Positions 33,230 to 42,134 of a stretch of 64,000 bases of DNA are shown one piece after another. Numbering within the stretch: the stretch's first letter is position 1; each line of letters begins with the position of its first letter. The DNA is from Cryobacterium melibiosiphilum. Lineage in GTDB: Bacteria > Actinomycetota > Actinomycetes > Actinomycetales > Microbacteriaceae. The DNA lies in the NCBI RefSeq assembly GCF_003602235.1, contig NZ_QZVS01000089.1:62001-126000 (forward strand), given 5' to 3'. Below the pieces are notes generated by a model. That model had not been told where the DNA came from, ran no database searches, and was given only the letters and a program-made list of their open reading frames with translations. The position numbers were made by a program, and so were the translations under genes.

Positions 33230-33269
33230 CCTGTGGATAACTCGTTCTCTCCGCGCCCTGTGGATAACT
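33230..33269. repeat. Pair of perfect DnaA-box-like repeats
   Basis: CCTGTGGATAACT occurs at 33230-33242 and 33257-33269, a 27-bp period. Each contains TGTGGATAA, the reverse complement of the consensus DnaA box TTATCCACA, in the same orientation. They lie between the truncated DUF222 gene and the DGPF gene, with no oriC-associated genes nearby. Confidence 0.85.
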
Positions 33270-33346
33270 GTCGCTCACAACGTGTCGATCGAGGCCTGTC
33301 TCAATCGTCACCCCCATGTCACTATCAACTGAAGCGAGAGGACACC

Positions 33347-33748
33347 ATGCAGTATTCACTACTCGTCATGAGCCAGGAAGCCGGCGACGCCGAGGTGAGC
33401 GAGGAGGCTATGGACTGGGGGCGCGCGGCGTTCGATGCCTACGCGAAATCGCTTGATGCCGCGGGCGTCCTGATCTCTGCCGACATTCTGCAACCGGTCG
33501 CGGTGGCGACCACGATCTCCGTGCGCGACGGGGCCCTCACCGTGCAGGATGGACCGTTTGCCGTCACCAAGGAGCGCCTCAACGGCACCTTCGTCGTCGA
33601 GGTGCCGGACCTGGACGCGGCCATCGGCTGGGCCGCGAAATGCCCGGGCGCCCAGTACGGTGCGGTCGAGATTCGCCCGTCTGCCGTCGTCTTTCGGGAC
33701 GGTGCCTGGCACAGCCTGGTCAGCCCGTCGACGGCGACGACAGCCTGA
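33347..33748 (+). CDS. YCII/DGPF-domain protein
   Basis: A 133-residue YCII-related protein that contains the DGPF motif literally (QDGPFAVTKERLNG) and starts MQYSLLVMSQE. These proteins are the conserved genomic partner of group ECF42 sigma factors, and the next gene is exactly such a factor. SD GAGAGG precedes the ATG at 33347. Its biochemical role is unknown in the family. Confidence 0.9.
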   Translation: MQYSLLVMSQEAGDAEVSEEAMDWGRAAFDAYAKSLDAAGVLISADILQPVAVATTISVRDGALTVQDGPFAVTKERLNGTFVVEVPDLDAAIGWAAKCPGAQYGAVEIRPSAVVFRDGAWHSLVSPSTATTA

Positions 33749-33780
33749 ACGACGGCGGAAACGGGAGCCTGAACGCAGGC

Positions 33781-35079
33781 GTGAACGCAGGCCCAGGACA
33801 GAACACGGGACAGGCGGCGGATCGTCGCGCTGACCAGCGCACGAATGCTCGGGCGCGGGCCGAGCAGGTCGCCCGCGACTCTTACGGGCGCCTTCTCGCG
33901 GTGCTCGCCGCACCCACCGGCGACATTCCCGCGGCCGAAGACGCCCTCGCCGATGCCTTTGTGCAGGCCCTCGTGTCCTGGCCGGGCTCAGGCATCCCCG
34001 ACAACCCGCAGGGCTGGCTGGTGACCGTGGCACGGAATCGCCTGCGTGATCGGTGGAAATCGGCTGAGACCCAACGCACCATGCCGCTGAGCGAGCAGAA
34101 GAGCGCCCGCGGGCTGGATGCTGATGTGGGCGATCGCGGTGTGCTCGAGTATCTCGACGTGGACCGGATCGGCGATAAACGCCTGGAACTTCTCTTCGTG
34201 TGTGGGCACCCGGCAATCGATCCGGGCATCCGTACCCCGCTGATGCTGCAGACGGTGCTCGGCGTCGATTCGGCGCGCATCGCGGTGGTGTTCCACCTCT
34301 CGCCAGCCGCGCTCACGCAGCGGCTCGTGCGGGCCAAGCGGCGCATCCGTGATGCGCGGATCCCGTTCGTCGTGCCGGGGCGAGCCGATCTGCCTGATCG
34401 CCTGCCAGCTGTGCTCGAGGTGATTTACGGGGCCTACGCCATCGATTGGCAGTCGGCTGCCTCCAGGCAGGTCGATTCGCTTGCCGGTGAGGCGCTGTAT
34501 CTGGCCGTGACCCTGGCCACCCTGCTGCCGCGTGACGCCGAGGTGCTCGGGCTGGCCGCGCTGCTCTCGTTCTCGCTGGCCCGAGCTCCTGCGCGTTTCT
34601 CGCCGACGGGCGAGCCCCTCCCGCTCGACGAGCAGGATCCGGCCCGTTGGGATATCGCGCTCGTGGGCCAGGGCGAGGTCTTCCTGCGCCGCGCCCACGG
34701 TCTCGGCTCGATCGGCCGGTTCCAGCTGGAGGCGGCGATCGAATCCGTGCACGCCGACCGGGCCCGGTCGGGCACCACGGACCGCCCAGCCCTGAAAAAG
34801 CTGCATCAGGCCCTCGTGCGGCTCGCCCCCACCCTCGGTGCCCGCGTCGCCCTGAGCGTCGCGGTCGGGGACGTCGACGGAGCGGAAGCCGGCCTGCACG
34901 CCCTGAACGACGTCGAGGGTGCCGATGATTTTCAACCGGCGTGGGCAGCCCGGGCCTTCCTGCTGGCGCAGGCCGGCCGGACTCCCGAGGCTCGTCGCGC
35001 CTACGATCGGGCGATCACCCTGACAGCGGATGCCGGCACCCGGGTGCGACTGCAGCACACTCGAGACGGCCTCGCGTGA
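33781..35079 (+). CDS. ECF42-type RNA polymerase sigma factor with C-terminal TPR-like extension
   Basis: A 432-residue sigma-70-family protein. Region 2 runs through GDIPAAEDALADAFVQALVSWPGSGIP and NPQGWLVTVARNRLRDRWK. Region 4 is in LMLQTVLGVDSARIAVVFHLSPAALTQRLVRAKRRIRDA. A long helical C-terminal half with LAQAGRTPEARRAYDRAITLTADA resembles TPR repeats, as in ECF42 factors. There is no anti-sigma gene nearby. The start is uncertain: GTG 33781 is the best in-frame candidate, in a repetitive stretch (tandem TGAACGCAGGCG), and the SD is weak. Confidence 0.86.
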   Translation: MNAGPGQNTGQAADRRADQRTNARARAEQVARDSYGRLLAVLAAPTGDIPAAEDALADAFVQALVSWPGSGIPDNPQGWLVTVARNRLRDRWKSAETQRTMPLSEQKSARGLDADVGDRGVLEYLDVDRIGDKRLELLFVCGHPAIDPGIRTPLMLQTVLGVDSARIAVVFHLSPAALTQRLVRAKRRIRDARIPFVVPGRADLPDRLPAVLEVIYGAYAIDWQSAASRQVDSLAGEALYLAVTLATLLPRDAEVLGLAALLSFSLARAPARFSPTGEPLPLDEQDPARWDIALVGQGEVFLRRAHGLGSIGRFQLEAAIESVHADRARSGTTDRPALKKLHQALVRLAPTLGARVALSVAVGDVDGAEAGLHALNDVEGADDFQPAWAARAFLLAQAGRTPEARRAYDRAITLTADAGTRVRLQHTRDGLA

Positions 35080-35089
35080 GCGCAGTCCT

Positions 35090-35133
35090 GAATCGGCGCT
35101 GAATCCGAGCCGAATTGGCGCCGAATCGGCGCT
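35090..35133. repeat. Four tandem 11-bp repeats upstream of the hydrolase gene
   Basis: The units GAATCGGCGCT, GAATCCGAGCC, GAATTGGCGCC and GAATCGGCGCT begin at 35090, 35101, 35112 and 35123, with no gap. The period equals one DNA helical turn. They lie 10 bases after the sigma stop and 75 bases before the next start, where promoter or operator sequence would be. Confidence 0.92.
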
Positions 35134-35207
35134 CAGGCCATAATTCACCAACGCCCGATATCCACCGGCGCCGCAGACCCCGCCCACAGAGCAGAACAGG
35201 AGACTTG

Positions 35208-35861
35208 ATGGCAACCTTCGCGCTCATCCACGGAGGCGGCTCCACCGCCTGGGACTGGCATCTGGTCGCCCCGCTGCTCGAGCAAGCCGGCCACGATGTG
35301 GTCGCCGTCGACCGGCCAATCGAAGACGAGAACGCCCTGCTCGAGGACCATGTCGCCGCAGTGACCACCGCGGTCGGTTCCCGGGAGCAGGTCATCGTCG
35401 TCGGCCATTCGCTGGGCGGCATCACCGCCCCGCTGGCCGCCGCGGCCCTGCACGCCGACGGCCTCGTCTACCTGAGCGGGATGATCCCGCTTCCGGGCGA
35501 GACATTCGGCGATTGGTGGACGAACACCGGCCACGATCGCGAGAACGTCAGCGACGACCCCACGGTGTCGTTCTTCACCGGCGTTCCCGACGATCTCGCC
35601 CGGGCGGCGCGTGCCCACGAACGTGACCAACAGGGCAAATGGATGTCGCGGCCCTGGCCCGCAGAGCGGCATCCGTCGATTCCCACCTGCGCCATCCTGT
35701 GCCGTGACGATCGTTTCTTTCCCGCTGCGTTCATGGCGCGGCAGATTCGGGATCGGCTCGGCATCGAGCCGGTCGACATCCCCGGCGGACACTACGCCGT
35801 CCTGAGCGAGCCCGCCGCGGTCGCTGGCGCGCTGATCGACTTCGCCCGCGACATCCGCTAA
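35208..35861 (+). CDS. Alpha/beta hydrolase
   Basis: A 217-residue alpha/beta hydrolase with FALIHGGGSTAWDWH (oxyanion loop), the elbow VVGHSLGG (Ser near residue 66) and GGHYAVLSEP (His). It has the compact layout of small esterases and of methylesterase-like plant-type hydrolases. The ATG has a strong AACAGGAGA SD. It lies behind the four 11-bp repeats and may be a target of the adjacent sigma factor. It ends in a 4-base stop overlap with the convergent gene. Confidence 0.83.
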   Translation: MATFALIHGGGSTAWDWHLVAPLLEQAGHDVVAVDRPIEDENALLEDHVAAVTTAVGSREQVIVVGHSLGGITAPLAAAALHADGLVYLSGMIPLPGETFGDWWTNTGHDRENVSDDPTVSFFTGVPDDLARAARAHERDQQGKWMSRPWPAERHPSIPTCAILCRDDRFFPAAFMARQIRDRLGIEPVDIPGGHYAVLSEPAAVAGALIDFARDIR

Positions 35862-36478
35862 CTCATCACGCCCGTGCCCGGAATTTCTTGCGACGAGCCG
35901 TACCGCAGCAACACGACGCCCTTCTCCGAAGCCGGCTCGGCTGTGATCAGGCGCAGCGAGGTGGGCGGCCCATCGGCGGGGAACAGTCGCTTGCCGGCGC
36001 CCAGGGTGATCGGGTAGACCCAGAGGTTCAACTGGTCGAACAGGCTCTCGGCAACGAGAGTGCGGGCGAAGTCAATGCTGCCGATCACGTGGATCTCACG
36101 GTGCCGTTCCCGCAGCGCAGCGAGCTCGGCGGCGAGATCGCTGCCGAGCAGATGCGAGTCACGCCAGCTCAGTTGCGGCCGGCCGCGTGACGCGACGTAC
36201 TTGGGGATCGCGTCAAACTTGCGTGCGATCTCGCTGGACGGGCCGTCCAGCTGGTGCGGCCAATAGCCGGCGAAAATGTCGTAGGTGCGTCGCCCGAGGA
36301 GCAGGGCGTCCATGGACTCGATTCCCGCGCCGATCTGGCTCCCGGAGGTGGCGTCGACCAAGGGAGCCTGCCAGCCGCCGAAGGTGAATCCGCTGTCGGT
36401 GTCTTCGTCGGGCCCGCCCGGAGCCTGGGCGACTCCGTCGAGTGTGGTGAAGAGATCGATCTGGATGCGGCCGGTCAA
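35858..36478 (-). CDS. Dihydrofolate reductase-family protein (RibD C-terminal type)
   Basis: A 206-residue protein of the DHFR/RibD-C fold. It starts TGRIQIDLFTTLDGVAQAPGG and includes LLLGRRTYDIFAGYWP, IHVIGSIDFARTLVAESLFDQL and VYPITLGAGKRLFP. It probably reduces a pterin- or pyrimidine-like compound with NADPH; classical folate activity is not implied. Its stop overlaps the stop of the convergent hydrolase. Confidence 0.88.
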   Translation of the reverse strand: MTGRIQIDLFTTLDGVAQAPGGPDEDTDSGFTFGGWQAPLVDATSGSQIGAGIESMDALLLGRRTYDIFAGYWPHQLDGPSSEIARKFDAIPKYVASRGRPQLSWRDSHLLGSDLAAELAALRERHREIHVIGSIDFARTLVAESLFDQLNLWVYPITLGAGKRLFPADGPPTSLRLITAEPASEKGVVLLRYGSSQEIPGTGVMS

Positions 36479-36595
36479 CAGATTCTCCTTTCGTCACGGC
36501 GGCGTGTTCTCGGCTGACCATGGTGGCCGCGCGGGCGGGCGGCTGTCAAGGACTGCAGCGATGCGCGTCATCGTCTTTCGGGGCAGACTGTCGCC

Positions 36596-37669
36596 GTGAA
36601 CGCAATCCCGTGGGTGTTGCACGTCGACCTTGACCAGTTCATCGCTGCGGTCGAAGTGCTCCGGCACCCGGAGCTTGCCGGTCGGCCGGTCATCGTCGGC
36701 GGTCGCGGAGACCCGACGGAACGAGCGGTGGTGTCGACCGCCTCGTACGAGGCTCGAAAGTTTGGTGTCGGATCCGGGATGCCGCTGCGGATTGCGGCCC
36801 GCAAAGTTCCCGACGCGGTGATTCTGCCCGTCGATCGGGAGGCGTACCTCGAGGCGTCGGACACGGTGATGGCCGCCCTGCGCGCACAGCCCGGCGCCAC
36901 CGTGCAGGTGCTGGGGTGGGATGAGGCCTTTCTGGGCGTTGTGACCGAGAATCCGGAGGGCTACGCTCGGCAGGTGCAGGCCGCTGTTTTCGCGCGGACG
37001 CAGCTGCACTGCAGCGTGGGAATCGGCGACACCCTGGTGCGCGCCAAGGTCGCCACCGGGTTTGGCAAACCGGCCGGGGTCTTCCGCCTCACGGCGGAGA
37101 ATTGGCTCGACGTCATGGGGGCCCGACCAACCAGGGACTTGTGGGGCGTGGGCTCCAAAGTGTCGGGCCGGCTGGCCGCGCTCGGCATCACAACGGTCGC
37201 TCAGCTCGCCGCGTGTGACCCCCGGGCACTGGTCCCGGAGTTCGGCCCGAAGATGGGCCCGTGGTATGCGTCGCTCGCCCGCGGAGACGGTGCCAGCGTT
37301 GTGGACGGCACCCCGTGGGTTGCCCGCGGGCACAGCCGGGAGACCACTTTTCAGCAGGACTTGACCGAGCCGGCCCAGGTGGATGCCGCGGTGCGGGAGC
37401 TGGCCGCGGCTGTCTTCCAGGACGTGCTCGCCGAAGGGCGGCCCGTCATCGGGTTGACCATGAAGGTTCGGTACGCACCCTTCGTCACCACGACCCGTGC
37501 GCGAAAGATTCCCGAGACATCGGATAGCAGCGTCATCCTTGCCCGGGCGTTGGACCTCGCCGCCGAAATCGACGCGGGCCGGCCGATCAGGCTCCTGGGC
37601 CTGCGCGCCGAAATGCCCATGCCCGACGACGCCCGCACGGGACACACGCCGACCCGCGGTGGGTGGTGA
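36596..37669 (+). CDS. DNA polymerase IV-like Y-family polymerase (variant)
   Basis: A 357-residue Y-family translesion polymerase. The first acidic motif is HVDLDQFIAAVEV (usually DMDAFFASVE). It then has SYEARKFGVGSGMPLRIA, the catalytic GWDEAFLGV (usually SxDEAFLDV) and GIGDTLVRAKVATGFGKPAG. The little-finger domain is short and no clear beta-clamp-binding tail is visible. GTG 36596 is used; no actinobacterial SOS box (GAAC-N4-GTTC) is seen upstream. The Trp replacing Ser beside the catalytic Asp is unusual. Confidence 0.86.
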   Translation: MNAIPWVLHVDLDQFIAAVEVLRHPELAGRPVIVGGRGDPTERAVVSTASYEARKFGVGSGMPLRIAARKVPDAVILPVDREAYLEASDTVMAALRAQPGATVQVLGWDEAFLGVVTENPEGYARQVQAAVFARTQLHCSVGIGDTLVRAKVATGFGKPAGVFRLTAENWLDVMGARPTRDLWGVGSKVSGRLAALGITTVAQLAACDPRALVPEFGPKMGPWYASLARGDGASVVDGTPWVARGHSRETTFQQDLTEPAQVDAAVRELAAAVFQDVLAEGRPVIGLTMKVRYAPFVTTTRARKIPETSDSSVILARALDLAAEIDAGRPIRLLGLRAEMPMPDDARTGHTPTRGGW

Positions 37670-37892
37670 AGTCGTGTGTTCACCTGGCGCGGTACTAACG
37701 CCGCCGCGCTGGAGGCGCGCGCCTACAGCGCAGCGGCGCTCGTGCAGCGTTGCTCGGCCGAGGCCCGCCCGCGGGGCCAGTCCGATGTCGCTGCGCGGTA
37801 GCATCTGAACCTGCCATACGATGCTCACATGACCTTGATCGACGACCCGCGCGCCCCGACTCGGCTCTCTGCAGACGCGGGCGCGGGCGAAG

Positions 37893-38750
37893 ATGACCGA
37901 GCACGCTCCGTTGCGGTTGCCTAGCCCCATGCCCACGGTCTCCACGGCTGGCATCGCCCTTCCTGAACCGGTCCCAGTTCAGTGGTATCGGCCGACGCCC
38001 GTCGGTCGGCCATCACTCGGGCCCACCGTGCTCTGGCTCCACGGTGGCGGCTTTTTCCGGGGCAGCCTGGATCAACCCGAAGCGCATGCCGTGGCGCAGT
38101 CACTTGCCGGGCACGGGCTGTCGGTCGCGACCGTGGGCTACCGCCTCGCACCGACCCCGGGCCTGAGCTGGATGAAAACACGCGCAAGCATCCCCAGGGG
38201 GCGTTTCCCGCTGCCACTCGATGATGTGCTCGCCGCATACCGCAGTGTGAGCGCTCAGTCGCCGGGAGGAGTGATCCTGGGCGGGGCAAGCGCCGGAGCC
38301 TGCCTCGCTGCTGCTGCAGCGCTTCGGGCGACCGACGAAGGTTGGCCTCCGGTCGGTGCCGTGCTCGCCTACGGGTTCTTCCACGCAGCGCATCGCCGGA
38401 CGGCCGATGTTCAGCAACGGGCGACCGGTCACCGCCGGATCACCCACGCCGTCTGGGCGCTGAACGCGATGAACCGCAACTATGCCGGGTCACGAACCGA
38501 GTTGAACAACAGGCTCGCCTTCCCGGGCGGCCATGACCTCCACGAGTTTCCGAGGACCCTCTCCATCAATGCGGAGAAGGACAACATGCGCGCGTCCGGC
38601 GACGCATTTGCATCAGAACTCGTCGACGTCGGTGTCGAGGTGCAGCGCCACGTCCTGCCGGGCACTCGACACGCTTTTCTGAACAGACCGGGCACTGACG
38701 CATTTGCGACGGCGGTTTCACTGATCGCCGAATGGAGTCTGGGCGAGTAG
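37893..38750 (+). CDS. HSL-type alpha/beta hydrolase (esterase/lipase)
   Basis: A 285-residue hormone-sensitive-lipase-family esterase. It has the oxyanion motif LHGGGFFRG, the elbow GGASAGACLA (Ser near residue 130) and terminal GTRHAFLNRPG with the catalytic His. It probably hydrolyses short acyl esters. ATG 37893 or 37929 could start it. A 31-codon ORF (37829-37924) overlaps its start. Confidence 0.82.
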   Translation: MTEHAPLRLPSPMPTVSTAGIALPEPVPVQWYRPTPVGRPSLGPTVLWLHGGGFFRGSLDQPEAHAVAQSLAGHGLSVATVGYRLAPTPGLSWMKTRASIPRGRFPLPLDDVLAAYRSVSAQSPGGVILGGASAGACLAAAAALRATDEGWPPVGAVLAYGFFHAAHRRTADVQQRATGHRRITHAVWALNAMNRNYAGSRTELNNRLAFPGGHDLHEFPRTLSINAEKDNMRASGDAFASELVDVGVEVQRHVLPGTRHAFLNRPGTDAFATAVSLIAEWSLGE

Positions 38751-38797
38751 CTTCAGGCGAAACCCGTGAGAACACGGCGTTGCGGGCGAAAACAGTG

Positions 38798-38869
38798 TGC
38801 CCCCAGGCAGATTCGAACTGCCGCCCCTGCCTCCGGAGGGCAGTGCTCTATCCCCTGAGCTATGGGGGC
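38798..38869 (-). tRNA. tRNA-Arg (anticodon CCG)
   Basis: The reverse complement folds as a complete cloverleaf of 72 bases: acceptor GCCCCCA/TGGGGGC with discriminator A, D-arm stem GCTC/GAGC, anticodon stem CTGCC/GGCAG with loop CTCCGGA, and T-arm GGCAG-TTCGAAT-CTGCC. The anticodon CCG reads CGG arginine codons. The CCA end is not encoded. It lies one gene from argS. Confidence 0.95.
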
Positions 38870-38893
38870 CAGGGAAGTTACAACGATACCAGC

Positions 38894-39544
38894 TTAGGGC
38901 AGGTGGGAGACCACCGCGGCCAACAGGCCCTGCGCGTCACCCGGCTCGAAGAACTCGACCGAGGTCAGCGTGACCCAATAGGTGTCCGTGAAAATCTGCG
39001 CCTCGCCGACGCCGTTGATGGAGGTGAAGAAGCCGTACAGACTGGGAGCGTCACCGTAGGTCGGAACGGGCGTGCTCTGCGCAATGGCCGCGTCATACTG
39101 CTGGTTACGCAGTACCTCGTTTGGGGCGGCGATGCCGATCTCGATCACCGCGTTGCTCGTCTGGTTCATATAGCCGCAGGCGACACCGTTGTACTCCACG
39201 GCCGTCGCGGCGTCGCCGGTCGGCTCGAAGGCCGGGGCAGTGCCGAAGTTCGGGTTGAACGCGTAGACGTCTTCGGCGGTGAGCACCTGATCACAGCTGA
39301 GCGCAACGGCGGTCCCGGCCGGGGTCGGCGTGGGGGAAGGGGTCGCGGTCGGCGCGGCCGACTCGCCGGGAGCATCCGTCGCTGCGGCCGACGACGAGGC
39401 TGACGGCGTCTCGGACGCGCTCGGTTCGGAGTCGGTCGAGCAGCCGACCAATGCCAGCAGGGCCACGGCCCCGCCGGCCAGAACGAGGCCGGAACGCAGC
39501 CGAGGTGCACGGGCAGAGGCGGCAAAGACGCGGAAGTGAGTCAC
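38894..39544 (-). CDS. Secreted lipoprotein of unknown function
   Basis: 216 residues. A signal peptide with lipobox ALVGCSTD is followed by a Ser/Ala/Thr/Pro-rich linker (about residues 38-78) and a compact domain with [39 protein letters not shown] and [23 protein letters not shown]. The two Cys may form a disulfide. It is not assigned to a known family. It diverges from argS with a 44-base gap. Confidence 0.8.
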   Translation of the reverse strand: MTHFRVFAASARAPRLRSGLVLAGGAVALLALVGCSTDSEPSASETPSASSSAAATDAPGESAAPTATPSPTPTPAGTAVALSCDQVLTAEDVYAFNPNFGTAPAFEPTGDAATAVEYNGVACGYMNQTSNAVIEIGIAAPNEVLRNQQYDAAIAQSTPVPTYGDAPSLYGFFTSINGVGEAQIFTDTYWVTLTSVEFFEPGDAQGLLAAVVSHLP

Positions 39545-39588
39545 GCATTGACCCTACCAACAGGGGGTGGCCGGTAAGATCGTGCTAC

Positions 39589-41265
39589 GTGACTCCTGCC
39601 GAACTCTCCCAGTCCCTTTTTGACCTCGTCAACCAGGTCAGCGAGCGGCGCCGCGACGCTGCCAGCGAAGCCCCCGGCCTCGGCCTGACCGTCGCCGACG
39701 TGGTGCTCGACCGTCCGCGCAACCGCGACCATGGCGACTGGGCCTCGAGCATCGCCCTGAAGATCGCGAAGCCCCTCGGCGCCTCGCCGCGTGACATCGC
39801 CGCCGAGCTCGCCGCGGGACTCGAAGCCCTGCCCGACGTGGCGAGCGTCGAGGTCGCCGGCCCCGGCTTCATCAACATCCGCCTCGAAGCCGCCGCCGCC
39901 GGCGCGCTCGCGCAGACCATCGTCGACAAAGCGGATGCCTACGGCACCGGCGCGCTCTATGCCGGCATCAAGATCAACCTCGAATTCGTCTCCGCCAACC
40001 CCACTGGCCCGATCCACATGGGCGGCGTGCGCTGGGCGGCCGTGGGCGACAGCCTCGCCCGCGTGCTCAAGGCCCAGGGCGCAGCCGTCACCCGGGAGTA
40101 CTACTTCAACGACCACGGCTCGCAGATCGACCGCTTCGCCCGCAGCGTGCTCGCGAGCTACCTCGGCGAACCGACCCCCGACGACGGCTACGGCGGAGCG
40201 TACATCGGCGACATCGCCGCGAACGTCGTTGCGAAGTACGACGGTGACATCGCGGCCCTGCCGCGCGACGAACAGCAGGAAGTCTTCCGCTCCATCGGCG
40301 TCGACCTCATGTTCACCGAGATCAAAGAGAAACTGCACGGTTTCGGCGTCGACTTCGACGTCTACTTCCACGAAGACTCCCTGCACGAGTCCGGCGCCGT
40401 CACCCGGGCCATCGACCGCCTCCGCGAACTCGGCCACATCTTCGAAGCGGATGGCGCGATCTGGCTGCGCACGACGACCTTCGGCGACGACCGCGACCGG
40501 GTCATCATTCGTTCGAATGGCGAGCCCGCCTACATCTCGGGTGACCTCGGCTACTACCTCGACAAGCGCGAGCGCGGCTTCGACCAGAACCTGATCATGC
40601 TCGGCGCCGACCACCACGGCTACATCGGCCGCATGATGGCCATGTGCCAGGCCTTCGGCGACGAGCCGGGCGTGAACCTGCAGATTTTGATCGGCCAGAT
40701 GGTCAACCTGCTGAAAGACGGCGAACCCGTGCGCATGTCCAAGCGCGCCGGCACCATCGTTACCCTCGACGACCTCGTTGACGCCGTCGGCGTGGATGCC
40801 GGCCGGTACTCGCTCGTGCGCTCCTCGAGCGACTCGCAGCTCGACATCGACCTCGACCTGCTCGGCAAGCACACTAACGAAAACCCGGTCTTCTACGTGC
40901 AGTACGCCCACGCCCGCACCGCGGCCGTCGCCCGCAACGCGGCCGCGTCGGGCGTTGACCGCAGCGCCTTCACCCCGGAGTTGCTCGTGCACGACAGCGA
41001 GTCGGCGTTGCTCGGCGTGCTGCAGGAATACCCGCGCATCGTCGCCCAGGCCGCCGAGCTGCGCGAGCCGCACCGCATCGCCCGATACATCGAAGAGGTC
41101 GCCGGCTACTACCACCGCTGGTACGACAACTGCCGCGTGATTCCGCTCGGCGAAGAGCCGGTCACCGATCTGCACCGCACCCGCCTCTGGCTCAACGATG
41201 CGACCGGGCAGGTGATCCGCAACGGCCTCGGCCTGCTCGGCGTCGCCGCGCCGGAACGCATGTAA
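39589..41265 (+). CDS. argS: Arginyl-tRNA synthetase
   Basis: A 558-residue class I synthetase that charges tRNA-Arg. The HIGH-type motif is [18 protein letters not shown] and the KMSKS-type loop is [24 protein letters not shown] and the DALR anticodon-binding C terminus ([14 protein letters not shown]) are typical of ArgS. GTG 39589 is chosen from the alignment of [14 protein letters not shown] with ArgS N termini. It opens the actinobacterial argS-lysA-hom-thrC-thrB cluster. Confidence 0.97.
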   Translation: MTPAELSQSLFDLVNQVSERRRDAASEAPGLGLTVADVVLDRPRNRDHGDWASSIALKIAKPLGASPRDIAAELAAGLEALPDVASVEVAGPGFINIRLEAAAAGALAQTIVDKADAYGTGALYAGIKINLEFVSANPTGPIHMGGVRWAAVGDSLARVLKAQGAAVTREYYFNDHGSQIDRFARSVLASYLGEPTPDDGYGGAYIGDIAANVVAKYDGDIAALPRDEQQEVFRSIGVDLMFTEIKEKLHGFGVDFDVYFHEDSLHESGAVTRAIDRLRELGHIFEADGAIWLRTTTFGDDRDRVIIRSNGEPAYISGDLGYYLDKRERGFDQNLIMLGADHHGYIGRMMAMCQAFGDEPGVNLQILIGQMVNLLKDGEPVRMSKRAGTIVTLDDLVDAVGVDAGRYSLVRSSSDSQLDIDLDLLGKHTNENPVFYVQYAHARTAAVARNAAASGVDRSAFTPELLVHDSESALLGVLQEYPRIVAQAAELREPHRIARYIEEVAGYYHRWYDNCRVIPLGEEPVTDLHRTRLWLNDATGQVIRNGLGLLGVAAPERM

Positions 41266-41279
41266 GGAAGACACCCACC

Positions 41280-42089
41280 ATGACGATTGAGCCCGCCGCC
41301 GAGCCGACCCCCGACCCCGCCCGCGAACCGCGCCGTCAGCGGGGCCGCGGCCGCGTCGGCGGTCTCATCATCTTCGGCGTGCTCATCGTCATGCTCGTCG
41401 GCGCGTTCTTCCTCGTCGACGCCGGGGCGCGCGGTTTCGCCCAGGGGGAGGCCGAGAAGCAGATCGCGGCGTCGCTGCCGGCATCCGTCACCGGCGACGT
41501 CACCGTCGAGATCGGCGGCGTCTCGGTGATCGCCCAGTTCATCGCCGGCAGCTTCGAGCAGATCGAACTGACCGCACCCGACCTCGTGGCCGATGGGGTG
41601 CCGGCCTCCGTTCACGTCGTCGCACGGGATGTCCCCACCAACACCGCCAAGTACATCGGCAACGTCGAAGCCACCCTCGACTTCGATCAGGCGGCCCTCA
41701 ACGCCCTGGTGCAGAGCGCCGGAAGCGCCGCCGGCACCGAACTGACCCTCGGTGACGGGGACGCGACCTACGGCGGCACCCTCTCACTCGCCGGATTCGA
41801 GGTGGGTTACACCGCCACGGCCACCCCGTCGGCCGCCGGGGACACCCTCGTCTTCACCCCGACGAGCGCCGAGGTCACGACCGACATCGGCAGCGCCGAC
41901 GTGACCGGAGTCGTCGACCTCGTGCTCGGCCAGCAGCCGATCGCCGTGTGCGTCGCGCAATATCTGCCGCAGGGCGTCACAATGAGCGGGGTCGATGTGA
42001 CCCCGGAGCGGGCGCGCATTACGCTGGAGTCCAGCACGCTCACGCTCACCTCGCAGTCGCTCACCACCCTGGGTTCCTGCGCCGCCTGA
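41280..42089 (+). CDS. DUF2993-type membrane-anchored protein
   Basis: A 269-residue protein with a basic N terminus, one TM anchor (GGLIIFGVLIVMLVGAFFLV) and a long extracytoplasmic domain with VTVEIGGVSVIAQFIAGSFEQIELTAP, the hallmark of the DUF2993 (LmeA-like) family of actinobacterial envelope proteins. Function in this organism is unknown. TAAGGAAG precedes the ATG. It follows argS by 14 bases. Confidence 0.85.
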   Translation: MTIEPAAEPTPDPAREPRRQRGRGRVGGLIIFGVLIVMLVGAFFLVDAGARGFAQGEAEKQIAASLPASVTGDVTVEIGGVSVIAQFIAGSFEQIELTAPDLVADGVPASVHVVARDVPTNTAKYIGNVEATLDFDQAALNALVQSAGSAAGTELTLGDGDATYGGTLSLAGFEVGYTATATPSAAGDTLVFTPTSAEVTTDIGSADVTGVVDLVLGQQPIAVCVAQYLPQGVTMSGVDVTPERARITLESSTLTLTSQSLTTLGSCAA

Positions 42090-42134
42090 TTATCACGCCC
42101 GCACCCGGGTTCGCTAGATTAGCCACAAGCCAGC

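Noticed and set aside
33232..33267. Replication origin
   Set aside because: Two DnaA boxes alone do not make oriC; no dnaA/dnaN/rpmH gene, AT-rich unwinding region or further boxes were seen.
36479..36595. SOS box upstream of the Y-family polymerase
   Set aside because: No GAAC-N4-GTTC sequence was found in the 117-bp gap.
38798..38869. Integration site of a mobile element at tRNA-Arg
   Set aside because: No integrase, flanking attachment repeat or foreign gene was seen in the adjoining sequence.
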